Assembly: GCF_024362695.1 (NCBI RefSeq)
Contig: NC_065407.1
Coordinates: 1,240,001 to 1,304,000, forward strand
DNA: 64,000 nt
From: Pectinophora gossypiella
Taxonomy: Eukaryota > Arthropoda > Insecta > Lepidoptera > Gelechiidae
Direction of reading: 5' to 3'
Below the pieces are notes generated by a model. The model saw nothing but the letters and a program-made list of their open reading frames with translations. It did not search any database and was not told where the DNA came from. Position 1 is the stretch's first letter. Every line of letters starts with the position of its first letter. The position numbers were made by a program, and so were the translations under genes. Of this stretch, positions 40,801 through 53,887 are shown in pieces.

Positions 40801-43800
40801 CGAAGCAAACCATCTATACAAGTCACCGTGTATGCCAGCCGCCATCAGTTTTTCCAACAGCACACTATGGTCGATCCGATCGAAACATTTGCTATAATCT
40901 GTATAAATTACGTCAACCTGAGTTCCATTCTCCATACCCTTAGTGATACAGTCATTTGCCAGGATAAGGTTAGATACTGTTGAACGGTTCCTTAAGAATC
41001 CATGCTGTTCATTTCCAAAGTAACATTTAAGAGCATTGTATACTTCACCATGTACTAACCTCTCAAATATTTTAGCAAACAGGCACAATTTAGAAATGGG
41101 ACGGTAATTCTCAACATTACTCTTGTTACCTTTTTTCAATACAGGAGTAATAAATGCAGCTTTCCAAATCGATGGGACCAAACCCTCATCCAGCGAACGC
41201 TTAAACAATATACACAACGGTACCACCAGGGCTTCCGCACAACTAACAATGAAAACAGGCGGTATCATATCTGGGCCTCCGGACTTGGACATATCTAAGG
41301 ACTTTAACAACGACAACACGTAACTTACATTAATCTCAATATTACTAATATAATTATTACTTAAATCCGGAATACTACGGGTTGAAGGAGTAACGCTAGG
41401 CACAAGAAAGGTTGAGTGAAAATATTCGGCGAAAAGATTACTAATGCTCCGCCCGGTATCGGCTATTTTATCTTTGTAGTAAATAGTTTTAGGGTAAACA
41501 CTACTCTTATTTTTACTTTTAACATACGTCCAGAAGGATTTAGGGTTGGCTACAATGGAAGATTCAATTTTAGTAATGTACTCATCAAAGCAGCTTTTTT
41601 CAAGCAATTTAGCTCTTTCACGAAGTATCGCAAACGATTGGTAATCTGACGCATTATTGTAAGTTTTATACTTGGAATGATATTTGTATTTTTCTTTTAA
41701 GATTTTTATTAAGGCTGGGCTATACCACGGCGGGTGCGAGTTAGTAACTATAGTTTTTATAGGAATGTATTTATCTCTAAGTTCATATAATTTATTATAA
41801 AAAAGATTAGTTGATTGGTCCAATTCGGGTGAGTTTAAATAGTTTTCCCAACCAATATTATCAAGTTCAGAGATGATAGAGGAGTAATCGCCACGATTGA
41901 ACAAGTATTTAGTTTTTCTGCTATCTTCCAATGCATGTATTTCAACAAAGTTAGCAGAAATACGCAGGGCCTTGTGCTGGTCGTCCTCCTTTACAAGCGG
42001 GTCGTCGCAGTGCTGAACAGTAATATGATCATTAGACAACACCAAATCAAGCACTCTTTGATTGATATTGAATTCACCATTATACTGCGATAGACAAGAA
42101 GTTGTTATTTCGTCAAGGAATTCCGTTATGTAATCGGCTGTGTAATTGATCGGTATCATCTCATCCCCATCACTCGAGCGTACCCAAGCAACATCCTTAC
42201 CGAAATTAAAGTCGCCTAATATAATAAATTTGTCCATGGGATGCGACAACATTAATGTAGACAAATTACTAAGAAAACTTTGAAGTTGTTCTTTATAAGA
42301 ATTACCACCTTCTTCCTTAATTAAATACAACGAACAAATATGCAATTTATAAGTTATAGCCGGTTTAGTGCGTTTAAGAGTAATGGTTACCCAAATATCC
42401 TCAGCCGAACTTCGCCATTCGGGCCTATCGGTCACACACAGATCCTTACGTACAGCCAAAAGTACCCCTCCACCTAATTTTTGCCCGGTCTTTTCATAAT
42501 TACGGTCACTACGCCATACCAAGTATCTCCCGTCAATTACCTCGCAATCAGAAATACTGTCCAAGAGCCAAGTTTCAGTTATCGAGAGCACATCATAGTT
42601 GTTCAAACAGACGCTTCCATAAAAATCACTGGTCTTCGTACGCAAGCCACGGACATTCTGATAATAAATGCTAAGTGAAGTCATTTCGGATAATTACTAT
42701 AGCAAATATAAAAACACTCAACATGAATATGCAACTCAGACGATAGGGTTACAATACACATATACACATAAAATTGACTATTAGGTACATAATAAGATAT
42801 TATTCTCATCGCTAGACCTAGGTACAATAAATAATATATAATAACAACCGAGCAAAGATAGGTAAAATATAAAAGGCGCTTACCGGAATTGAATAGCACA
42901 CATAGCAATAATAGAAAAGTGCAACTAGCACTGCAACCGGCTACGATACTCAAACTTTCTAAGACCATATTGATATATAAAAAAGTATAAATGATTAGGT
43001 AAGTTATATACAGTAAGAAATTAAGTATAAGTATTACACTTTGACCATTTTCGAGATATCCTTTTCCGACTTCAAAGCAATAATAGGTGATGTCTCGTCT
43101 CTTCTCACGTAGATTTTTGAATGCTTCACCCAAATATAGCGGAACCCCTGCTCATTGGCAACTCTCTTAGCTTTGGTGAGCAAGTTCTTGTTCTGTATCG
43201 TAAGATGGTCATTGACAAAAATCTTTTGACTTCCTTTTAATCCAAGGTCAGCAGGAGTAAGAGATCCTTTTTTCGCAGCAGTTCTGGCGGCAGCTATGAA
43301 ATCTTCCTTAACGTACCTATTATTAAAACAAATTATAATAGGTTTCGGCTGGTTTTCATCCCGCGTAGGAACTCTTGCAATAAAATTGATTTGCTGCTTC
43401 GATACTGAATACTGAACTTTTTGGCCAATTTTACCTATTATGTCATATAAGTTTTCAGTAGAAGTCTGAGGTACTCCCTTAACTTCAATGTTGCTCATAC
43501 GCGTCCATTGCTCCCTCGAACTGCACTCCCACTCAAGCTTATCCAACCTTGACTGTAGTGAGCTGACATTCACCTGTACATTCTCAACTTGTGTAAGCCT
43601 TTTCATAATGATGAAACCATCTTATAAAAATGTACATAAGGTGCAAAATACCCAAAAAAATCAAGTCTTTTGAAGATGAAATTGCATTGGATAAGTAGTA
43701 GGTACTTACTAAGTACCTAAATAATTCGCTGGCAAGCTATGACTAAGAATTGATAAAAATGATAAAATTCAAATCAATAGGTATTATAGCATTATGTTTT

Positions 43801-46800
43801 ACCTAGGTGTTTGTTTTTCATTATCTATATTCTATATTATAGATTACATAGGTGTCGATTACATTTAATTTCTCTTTGTTAGGTAGGATCGGATTGTGAG
43901 GAGCTCGGTGGCGCAGCAGTAAACGCGCTCGGTCTGCGATAGTTGAAGTAAAGCAACTTTCGCAAAGGCCGGTCATAGGATGGGTGACCACAAAAAAAAA
44001 GAAGTTTTCATCTCGAGCTCCTCCGTGCTTCGGAAGGCACGTTAAGCCGTTGGTCCCGGCTGCATTAGCAGTCGTTAATAACCATCAATCCGCACTGGGC
44101 CCGCGTGATGGTTTAAGGCCCGATCTCCCTATCCATCCATAGGGAAGGCCTGTGCCCCAGCAGTGGGGACGTTAATGGGCTGATGATGATGATGATGAGG
44201 TAGGATCTTTACCATGGTTCTGTGCGCCTAATAGATACCTGTACATAGGTACCTGATGCATTCTTGCTGGATCTTAATGTACTGACATGACAATTCTTTG
44301 TATAATTATCGTCCGTTTTAGCATAAATTCGATGAGGGACTTTCCACGCTACGTACCTCGAAAACAATGTAGATGGCGCTGTAAAGATTTTCCTTCGCTT
44401 AACCTTTTGATTTCATGGATAACAGACATATGCATCTTTGTTTTTGGGTATTAATGCGATGACCCTTTTTATTACACCCATAATTCATATGTGATCCAAA
44501 TCATCATCATCATCATCAGCCGTATGACGCCCACTGCTGGGCATAGGCCTCCCCCAAGGATCTCCACGACGATCGGTCCTGCGCTGCTCGCATCCAGCGG
44601 CTTCCCACGACCTTCACCAGATCGTCGGTCCACCTTGTAGCGGGCCTACCCACTGAGCGTCGTCCGACGCGCGTGATCCAAATATCAAGCAACAATTATT
44701 TTTATATAAATATGCTTCTGCCAAAACATTGTATTTTTGAATAATTAGGTACCTAACAGAGTAATGAGAAAATAGGTAATTATCACGTTAAATTTCGACA
44801 GCGCCTTCTATATTATTTTTGGGGAACCTACGTTCCCCTGTTCAGATCCTATCCTGTTCAGTTCACCAATTCAGTTGTTTATACGCATCCTGAGATTCGA
44901 TGGATGTTTTATAGTAAGTGTTAAAAAACAAATGGTGTTGGTACCTACTTGTTGTTATGATTTAAGAAGGTACGTACCTCCCACATTGGTTTTATTTGTG
45001 CACGTAACTCACACGTATTCGGAATGACGTGAAGGTCACGGCGCGGCGGCGCGTTGCGAAGACGCAATGAGCTGTTTAAAAACAACTCAATACAACAAAT
45101 TGTTGTGTTTTATTGAGGAAGACATTATAGGTATTTGCTCCGTTATAATATAAGATCACGCCTGCATGTTTTCCATTGGGGTAGAGATCCTGAGACATCA
45201 CTTGCACTTTTTCCACTTTCATCAAAATCTTTTTCAATGGCCTCTGTGGTCTGGTGGTTGAGCGTTGAGCTCGCGATCCGGAGGTCCCGGGTTCGAATCC
45301 CGGTGGGGACATACCTATCACAAAAATCATATTTGTGATTCCCAGTTTGGTTAAGACATTACAGAATGATCACCTGATTGTCTGAAAGTAAGATGATTCG
45401 TGCTTCGGAAGGCACGTTAAGTCGGTGGTTCCGGTTACTACGTACTGAAGTAAGTGAGTAATCGTTACATGAGCTATGTCAGGGGCCTTTGGCGGCTCAA
45501 TAATAACCCTGACACCAGGGTTGATGAGGTTGGTAATTCACCCCACAACCCACACGATAGAAGAATTAATTCTTGGCTGTTAAGAAAGAAATTATCTTGT
45601 CACGTTCTTGCCGATATGTAACTCCCCAACTCCTTATAAGGAGATATCGAAACTCACTTTGCAATGTCCGTAAATGGTTTGATAGATAGGTACATTATAT
45701 GTCAAGTTGTAGTGCAAACGCTTCTTGATAATAGCGTATGAATGAAACGACCATTCGAATGTTATCGTAATCGCAGTAGAATTCCATTCATAAAATAATA
45801 TGATCAGTCGATGTCACAGCACACTGTTTTTCGCAAAAATAGTCTACAGAAATTAAGACTAAAATGCCTACCGACTGTTTTTCATTAGGCTGAACAACAA
45901 AACGTATCCAGAAAACGGACATATCATTGTTATTTATTATCTATTCTCTGGCGGTCCAATATTCCGGACGTTTACCTGTTGTTTGTTGTTTTTTTTTGGT
46001 CCTTTATCGCATTAGACCTGTTGCCGAAATCCATTCATAAAGTGTGCAGGTGCCAGTGAAACAAGTGTGCACAAGTGCCTATGAAGTGCTTAACCTGTCG
46101 TGACATGTACCTATCAAGGATGGAAGTAGCTCTGTTGTTTTTTGCTGTTCCTTTCTTTATCGATGCTTTCTGCGTGTCGTCATCAACGTAATCAGCGCAG
46201 TTGCAATCGGACGGTTGGGCCAGAAACACTGATACGGATGTGATCGAATTAAATAAATCGTGTCCCGAAGTGTGATTGTTTTTCGCCTGGATGCAATAAT
46301 GTTTGGGTAAGACGATTGTCTACTTAATATTCTATCTCTATGTCCTACTGCCGAGTAAAGTTTCAAATTTAAATTCAAAAATATCTCTATTCAGTAGGTA
46401 ACATAGTTACACTTTGAATCGTCAATTTTTACATAACGAACGCCTCATCCGCCTAAAACTACTGCAGCTTCTCACAACCTGTATAGCCGCGGAAAATAAT
46501 GCAAGAAAAACCTCGGCACAGGGCCCTAGACGTTCTTTAAAAAAATAAAATAAACAAAATATTTTTATACAATTGAGTAATTTAGCTGCTTAATATCAGT
46601 TCTCAGACAGTTAATCCCATGCATTCATATCTTCTAAATAATCACTAACTTTATAATAACCTTTTTTGTTATGTGTATGATTTACCTAATAAGTTGATTG
46701 TAATTGTATCAATAAGCTGTTGTGATTGATATGCACTATTTAGATTCGATAGGCTGATGAGTCGTAATTTGCGGTTTCCTGAAAATTATTGTTGTTAAAA

Positions 46801-49800
46801 CTTATTTAGGTCAATGCAATACTATAATTTCAATGCCGATACTACACACTATGCGATGCGGCTTGTGGTTTTACTTCAGAATGTCTTATAATAATAATTT
46901 ATTTACGTTCTCAGCTGTTTAAATGACAAATCTATTCTTTATAGCGTTATGCGTGACGTTACCTACTGTTTCCTTATGCGAGTGGGTTTGCTTTTGAACT
47001 TCATTCATCAGAATAAACATGACTAATTCCAAAACGACCTCCAACTGCAAAGAAACGCCTTGGTCAATGTGTAGAGACGACATAGAGAACATTGTTTCAA
47101 CTCTGCTGTGCTCTATTCCTTGTCCAATATCCAAGAGTGCGATAGTTCTGGGTGGATTAGAAAGGTAGGGTAGACAGTACAGGGGGGTTAAAATGGCCAC
47201 ATCGAAGCAATTCATCTAAGAAAGCAATGTTGCAATTTGACATTTGCGCATATAAAAGTAAGTGCGCAATGCAAACAAATGTCAAATAGCAATATTGCTT
47301 TCTTAGATGAATTGCTTCAATGTGGCTCTGTATTTTCATGTGGTAGAGAGAAATTTTCTTTGTCCAAGACTGGGATAGCATTAGAAGTTTCTCGAAAGTT
47401 ATTACTTAAGTTAAGACATAACATAAGGTCCCGACTGTATCCCAATTGGAGCAGTCAGAGGTATGTCCAATTGTCCATCGCAAGATGAACTAAGTACCCA
47501 TACCTCACCGAGCTTTCTGTTAGACCCACGTGAAATGGTCGAGCTAAACTGCACTTAGATAAATTAATAATTTACTGGTGTAAGGGTATTACTATAGTTA
47601 GTAGGAAGAAATAGAATATAACAAAGCTGGTTAATAGCGCTTTCTCTGTCCATGATTGCATCACCTCCCGTTTCGTAGGCTCGGAGGATCCCGAGGACAC
47701 GTGTGGATTTAGAGTAAATTAAAATAGTGCAGTGAATAAGCGGATCGACGACTTGTAGTGGTCACTCTTCCCTCCCACAGTGTAGTTATATTTGCCTCTC
47801 TGTCTTTATCCTTTCGTCTTTTTGCACACCTATCTCGAACCGTATTACTCATGTTTTCCCTTCGGTAGGTGTAGGTGTTTAGATGCTCAATTCTGCTTTG
47901 TTTTTATTTTCTAAGAAATGCCGTTAGCTTTAGTGGTTATAAAATCCGTCATCCGATAAATACCTACCAAAACTGGTTTTCTGCATTCAGTATTGCTGTA
48001 TTCGAAGCTTACTTAGAACTTTTATTTTACGTGGCGCGTGCAACAGGAAAAAGCAGAAATATTGTGAATTCTTAGACGGATATTCCTACTTACTTACCGT
48101 TTTAATTTTGGATGGTTATCATTTTGATTGCATAATAAATACATTATACATCCATATTATAAACTCGCGCCCGTAATCGCTACTGGGGTGGGTAGAGGGT
48201 GTCGGAAATGTTTAATCAAGATTTTGAGGTTTTGCTGCAATGTAAATCGGACCTATCCACGTGCAATGTTGTTGTACATTGAAGATTTTTAACAATTTTA
48301 AATTTGAGTTCTACGCGGCCTAAACCATAATATAGGACTGAAAACAATTGTTGTTTTAAAATAACACAAAAATTTTAATGAATTTTCCGACAGGAAATTC
48401 CTCTTGATATCAACTCAGAATAAGGGTCTGAATCATCCTCCAAAATTTTCGTTACGGTGTCACTAAAACCCTGTAAGTACATATGTTACTATTTGATCAG
48501 CAAGTGACGAAGCGGTATTGATTCCATACTTTGTTATTGTAATAGCAAAAAAAAACATATTGTCATCAAGAGTGCTTATTGTTTATCGAAATGACATAGT
48601 AATACCATGGCATGGGTTGTGTTTATTTACTATGGACACGAGTAGATGACAAGTGTCACAGCTGTCCTCGATTACGATGATTGCGAAATTATGCTATCGC
48701 ATCGGCAGACAGTATGTATAATTGACAGATAAGGCAACTGGTGTTGAAGATCAGGCCATTGCCGCATGCTGCGTCACTCGCTTGTGATTTATATTGTGTG
48801 CGATTTACTCAGTTACCGCGGTAGATAAATATGCTAGCCTTACAACGTCGTGAGAATTGTTTGAATAGATACTTATTACCTACAGTTACGATTTCAATTA
48901 CTATGTGCTCGCGAAATGTAATACTGCTGCTTCGTAAGTTGAATATTATTTCTCTCAAACACCAAAGTAGATAATTTATATCAGTGACCAGGATTTGTGT
49001 CCTGTTAAGGACAATAAGCTCGCCCAATATTACATGGGACTTAAACATAGCTAGCGAAGGGTGTATCATGGTATAAGAAAACCAGGTATGCTCAAAACTG
49101 ACAGCTAGCATTTCAAGGTTAGCCCAGCTGACGTCATCACACCTTTTTTTTTTACGTGACTTATTGTAGATTTGCCGCAGATGGCATTAACTACTTGGCC
49201 GGACAAATGGGGAGCGCTGAAGGCTCTCACCCGGTACAACGTTTAAGACAACAGGCCTGAGGGTGCCCAGTTGGGCGCGAACCTCGGCTCAGGGCGTCGT
49301 CTGAGAGGAAAAATATTTGAAAGAATTAATCGACTCTAGTGGGTCATCGTCGGGAAATCGTCGACCACGCCGGCGGGGTCGGTATCGGGGACCTGAAGTG
49401 TTTGGTGTCGCGAGCTGATTGGCTGCCTCTATGGCTAGAGTAGGTCGTCGGGATCGTATATTACGTCCTTCGCGTCATCCCACCCTACGTTGCCATTTCG
49501 TACAAAAATATTAATTTACTTTGCAAGGAAATTTTGTGCTTTTAGTTAAAGATTTACGTACAGTTTTAATGATTTTTATATGACAAATAATAGTAATTAA
49601 ATACATTAGTCAGTAATTCAATTAATTTTCAATAATAAAATTTATGTCTTTGGAATGTTGGAGATACCAATTGAATGGGCTAGCAATGGCGGCTTGTCAC
49701 AGGGTTGAGCATATCTGGTCTTCTTATACCATGGGGTGTATAATATCTTATACACCACTGTCTATCCTTTGGAGGATGCAGGCGTGATGCTTTGTCATGT

Positions 49801-52800
49801 TGAACAGGAAAGTCGGTATGCTAAGGAGTATAGGAAAGTACATATTACGTTTTATTTTATTATTAACTAAGTAGGTCGCCGTTATCAATGCATTTGAAGG
49901 ACAAAACGGAGTTTCTCGCAGTAGGTGTGACATCAATCGACATTGAGTGAGATATTCCTCTTGTTCCAGATACATGAATGAATATAATAATAGGCTACTT
50001 GACAACCTAGTCACCGCCTTAAAGATTTATTAAAAAATGTGAAGTGTTTCCAACCCCTTTATCATTACATTAGGAAAACATTTAAAAAATATAAGTGCAT
50101 GTTTCTATGTGTCTGCTGGAACCCGCTCCAAAATTAAGACGTGGCCTAAAGGTCTTTGTAACCAGGCCAAAAAATTCCAAAAAAAAAACACAGCCTAGTC
50201 AAATAAGATACTTTTTACGAAACGTCAAAACGATAGTTTCCTTTGCAATTTGTATGGAAATACTGTCTTGTGACGTCATCGATAAAAGCGGTCAAACGTC
50301 GTACTTATTGTTACTTAATTCATAAATCAAAAATAACCCTGACACCAGGGTTGGTGAGGTTGGTAATTCACCTCACAACCCACACGATAGGAGAAGAATT
50401 CATAAATAAAATTCGAAAATAAATCGAATTGTAAAATGAGATTGATTTTTGTTCATTTTAGACTGGCTTCTATTTCTAGATTAGCATTTTATAATTTATT
50501 TTTGACCCAGTCAAGTACCCTATTGTAAAGGAAAAAATATTTTAAGCTGAGTTGTGGTTTGAACCGGTATGAATCACAAACTGGTCAAGTTACTTGTAAT
50601 TTCATTTCGTAATTAGGCATTGAACATAATGCACATCATTGTGTGTGGTGTTGACATATTAGTGTTTAGTGTCTTATCCTTTGTTAGTGTTAATTTTATT
50701 TATTTACTTTTGGGGCGATTTATATCTGAATAGTATAGTAAATGAAGTCACTTATCTACCTACTTGTTAATTACAATGCTCTACCTATGTTTTAATATGT
50801 ATAGCTACTCTGCAGCCAACACAACAGCCTCTGTGGTCTAGTAATTACAGCGTTGGGCTCACGGCCTGGAGGTCCGGGTTCGATTCCCGATGGGGACTTT
50901 GTCAGATTGTCCTTTGTTTGGCTAGGACAATAAAGGCTGAATCACCTGATTCTCCAGATCATGATTCATGATTGACCACAAAAAAAGTAAAATGGTGCTT
51001 CGGGAGGCACGTTGAGACGCAGTGGAGCAGCGTTGTGAAGTATGCTCCATATCCCCTCCGGCTGATTGTTGTGTTTGTATAGGCTATTTATGTTTATGTA
51101 TGTGTAGTTACTCTATGTTTATTTCTATAGCAGCTGGTAATGCTACATCGTCACAATAATTATGCGCGTGCGCTAATTACGATACAACGCAAAACGCATG
51201 TGCATCTGTGCGGTTTATCTACGCATTATATTTATAACGCTTTATGTTGTTGAGCAGCTAATGTTGTTACGTGTATTAATTGCGTTTAATAAGTTAGTCA
51301 CTCGCAACCGAGCTGGACTTGGGTAGTTTTCTAGGTCAAAGATAAATAAAGACAGATCTGAAAAATATAATATAATAATATAATCTTGAAAAATATAATA
51401 ATAAAGGGGATAAAACGGTTGGAAGTTTCTACTAAATCCGCGCGTACGAAGTCGCGGGCGGCCTCTAGTAGGTAATATTATTATCTCCCTAGCATTATCC
51501 CGTTTTTTCACAGGGTCCGCTTACCTAACCTGAAGAATTGACAGGTCCTTTTACAGAAGCGACTGCCTGTCTGACCTTCCAACCCGCGAAGGGAAAACCA
51601 GCCCAATACAGGTTAGGTCACATTCCTCCGACAATGTATTTTGAGGAATGTGGGTTTCCTCACGATGTTTTCCTTCACCGCTGAGCACGTGATAATGATT
51701 TATGATCCAAATATGAAGTCGAAAACAAATTCGACAAATTATTGGTTTGGGCCTGTGCTGGATTCGAACCTGCCACCTCAAAGTGAGAGGCAAGCGTTGT
51801 ACCAACTGGGCTACCACGGTTACCCTCATTATGTCAATCTAAATATTTTTGTATTGTTACAGGTGGGCGCTAGTTGTACTAGCCGTGTGCGCCGGTGCGC
51901 GGGCGCAGCCCGCGGCCTGCGTCGACGACTCGCAGTGTTCCAGTGGCTACTACTGTGTGACGGACTTGCATGCGTGTCACGAGTGTCTGCAATGCAGAGA
52001 CCTTAACAGAGAAGATCCAAAACCATCAGTATCCTGCATCCGATCGGTTGTCGAATGCGGACCTTGCATGAAGGGGTAAGTTAGTCAGTGAAAATAATAT
52101 AGATAGGTGGCTTATCCAGTAAGTGGCGAGTCACTTTGTTTGTTAACACGGATCGTGCAGGCGCCATAGTCGCCCACGGTTCAGTATCCTGGCCCAATAA
52201 CTCCCAACCCACTAACCCAGTTCCTTATAACTTCACAATATGCAATATCATCATCATCAGCCCATTAACGTCCCCACTGCTGGGGCACGGGCCTTCCCTA
52301 TGGATGGATAGGGAGATCGGGCCTTAAACCATCACGCGGGCCCAGTGCAGATTGATGGTTATTAACGACTGCTAATGCAGCCGGGACCAACGGCTTAACG
52401 TGCCTTCCGAAGCACGGAGGAGTTCGAGATGAAAACTTTTTTTTTGTGGTCACCCATCCTATGACCGGCCTTTGCGAAAGTTGCTTAACTTCAACAATCG
52501 CAGACCGAGCGCGTTTACCGCTGTGCGCCACCGAGCTCCTCATATGCAATATATATGCATAGTAATATAATCCTACACGAACCGGGGGTCGTATTTTGGT
52601 GCACTCCCATAATGCATACAGGGATAATCGCCGGTTGGTTTTACACCACATTTAGATTAAAAATTCAAAAATTCAAATTCAAAAATATCTTTATTCAGTA
52701 GGTAACATAGTTACACTTTGAATCGTCAATTTTACATAACGAACGTCTTATCCGCCTAAAACTACTGCAGCTTCTCACAACCTGTATAGCCGGGGAAAAG

Positions 52801-53851
52801 AAGCTGCAAGAAAAACCTCGGCACAGGGCCCTAGACGTTCTTTAAAAAAATAAAAATAAACATAAAATATTGGTATACAATTGAGTAATTCAAAATTGGG
52901 TTAAAATAGACTCTACGTTTTGGCTTCGGCCCCACCCACGCACTTTCAAAAGTCCTGGAATCCATAGGCTCGAGATATGGAAACGACATAATAATAAAAC
53001 ACCTAACAATCACTCAATGTTATGCAGGGTGTTAGTGAGATGGTAATGAAAACTTTGAGGGATGATTCAGCCCATGATTCTGAGTTGATATCGAGTGGAA
53101 TTTTCTGTCGCAAAAGTATGGAACTGCAAATAATTAAAAAAAAAAAACACTTAACATTTTCTTGAATTTTCCAACAGGAAATTCCACCTGAATCATCCTC
53201 CTCAGTATTCGTTACGGTGTTACTACCACCCATGCCTTCTTGTATGGATACGTACGTACTTGTACGGGGTGTAAGTGACATTGTAGTTAATTTTAGGCAC
53301 ATACCTAAAACAACCCTATAAAAATTTGCATTGGCTAATAACCCGACAGAAGTAAGTTGACAGACTTTTTGATTCGTCCGGGTTATTCATTAATTTACTC
53401 ACTCTTCCTAAAATAAAGAGCTGTCTATTATCCGTCCCTTTCCTTTTCGGCGTATAAGAAAATGACAGGTATAACTTAAAGTAAAATTAGGAGGTGTCTG
53501 CAGGAATCGGGGCCATATGCTGTTTGTTTATTTTATGTATGTATCTTATGTAATGTAATGTTAATATTGTTTCTATGGACGCAGGTTGGTGTTGGACCGC
53601 GGCGGCGAGGGTGCTTCGTGCACGGAGCCCTCCGCGGAGGGAGAGGAGCTGCCCATCTACGTGTGGGCGGTGGTCGCCATACTCGTCCTCGCCTGCGCAC
53701 TCGTCGCCTTCGGAGCCATCATCTTCATACTCCGGCGCACGGACACATTCAAGGTTCTAGCCTGTAAGTATGCACTTAGAAAGATAAACACCTTTTTAAG
53801 TTTTAAGTTACGTTACCTAAACACGTAATTACATTGCATACGCACACACTA

Positions 53852-53887
<36 letters not shown>

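Larger units (their letters stand above)
39500..43620 (-). mobile_element. Nearly complete non-LTR retrotransposon (CR1/Jockey group)
   Basis: A minus-strand LINE with the C-terminal part of ORF1, an intermediate ORF, a full ORF2 and a 3' UTR ending in a TAAA-type tail (about 39504-39548). The 5' end is cut inside ORF1: an in-frame stop lies just upstream of its ATG. It lies in the 17-kb first intron of the receptor gene, opposite in orientation. The long intact frames imply recent arrival. Confidence 0.88.

Noticed and set aside
45237..45310. tRNA-like sequence with good A and B boxes
   Set aside because: It runs directly into the SINE body and tail shared by many other copies, so it is a SINE head and not a tRNA gene. 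The same applies to 16223, 25538, 36370 and 50824.
46919..47215. 98-residue minus-strand ORF in receptor intron 1
   Set aside because: It ends inside a MITE and has no domain I can recognise. Not supported as a gene.
53558..53828. Alternative plus-strand ORFs rich in Arg and His
   Set aside because: They are shifted frames of receptor exon 53585-53763. The chosen frame has the membrane helix and matches splice phases.
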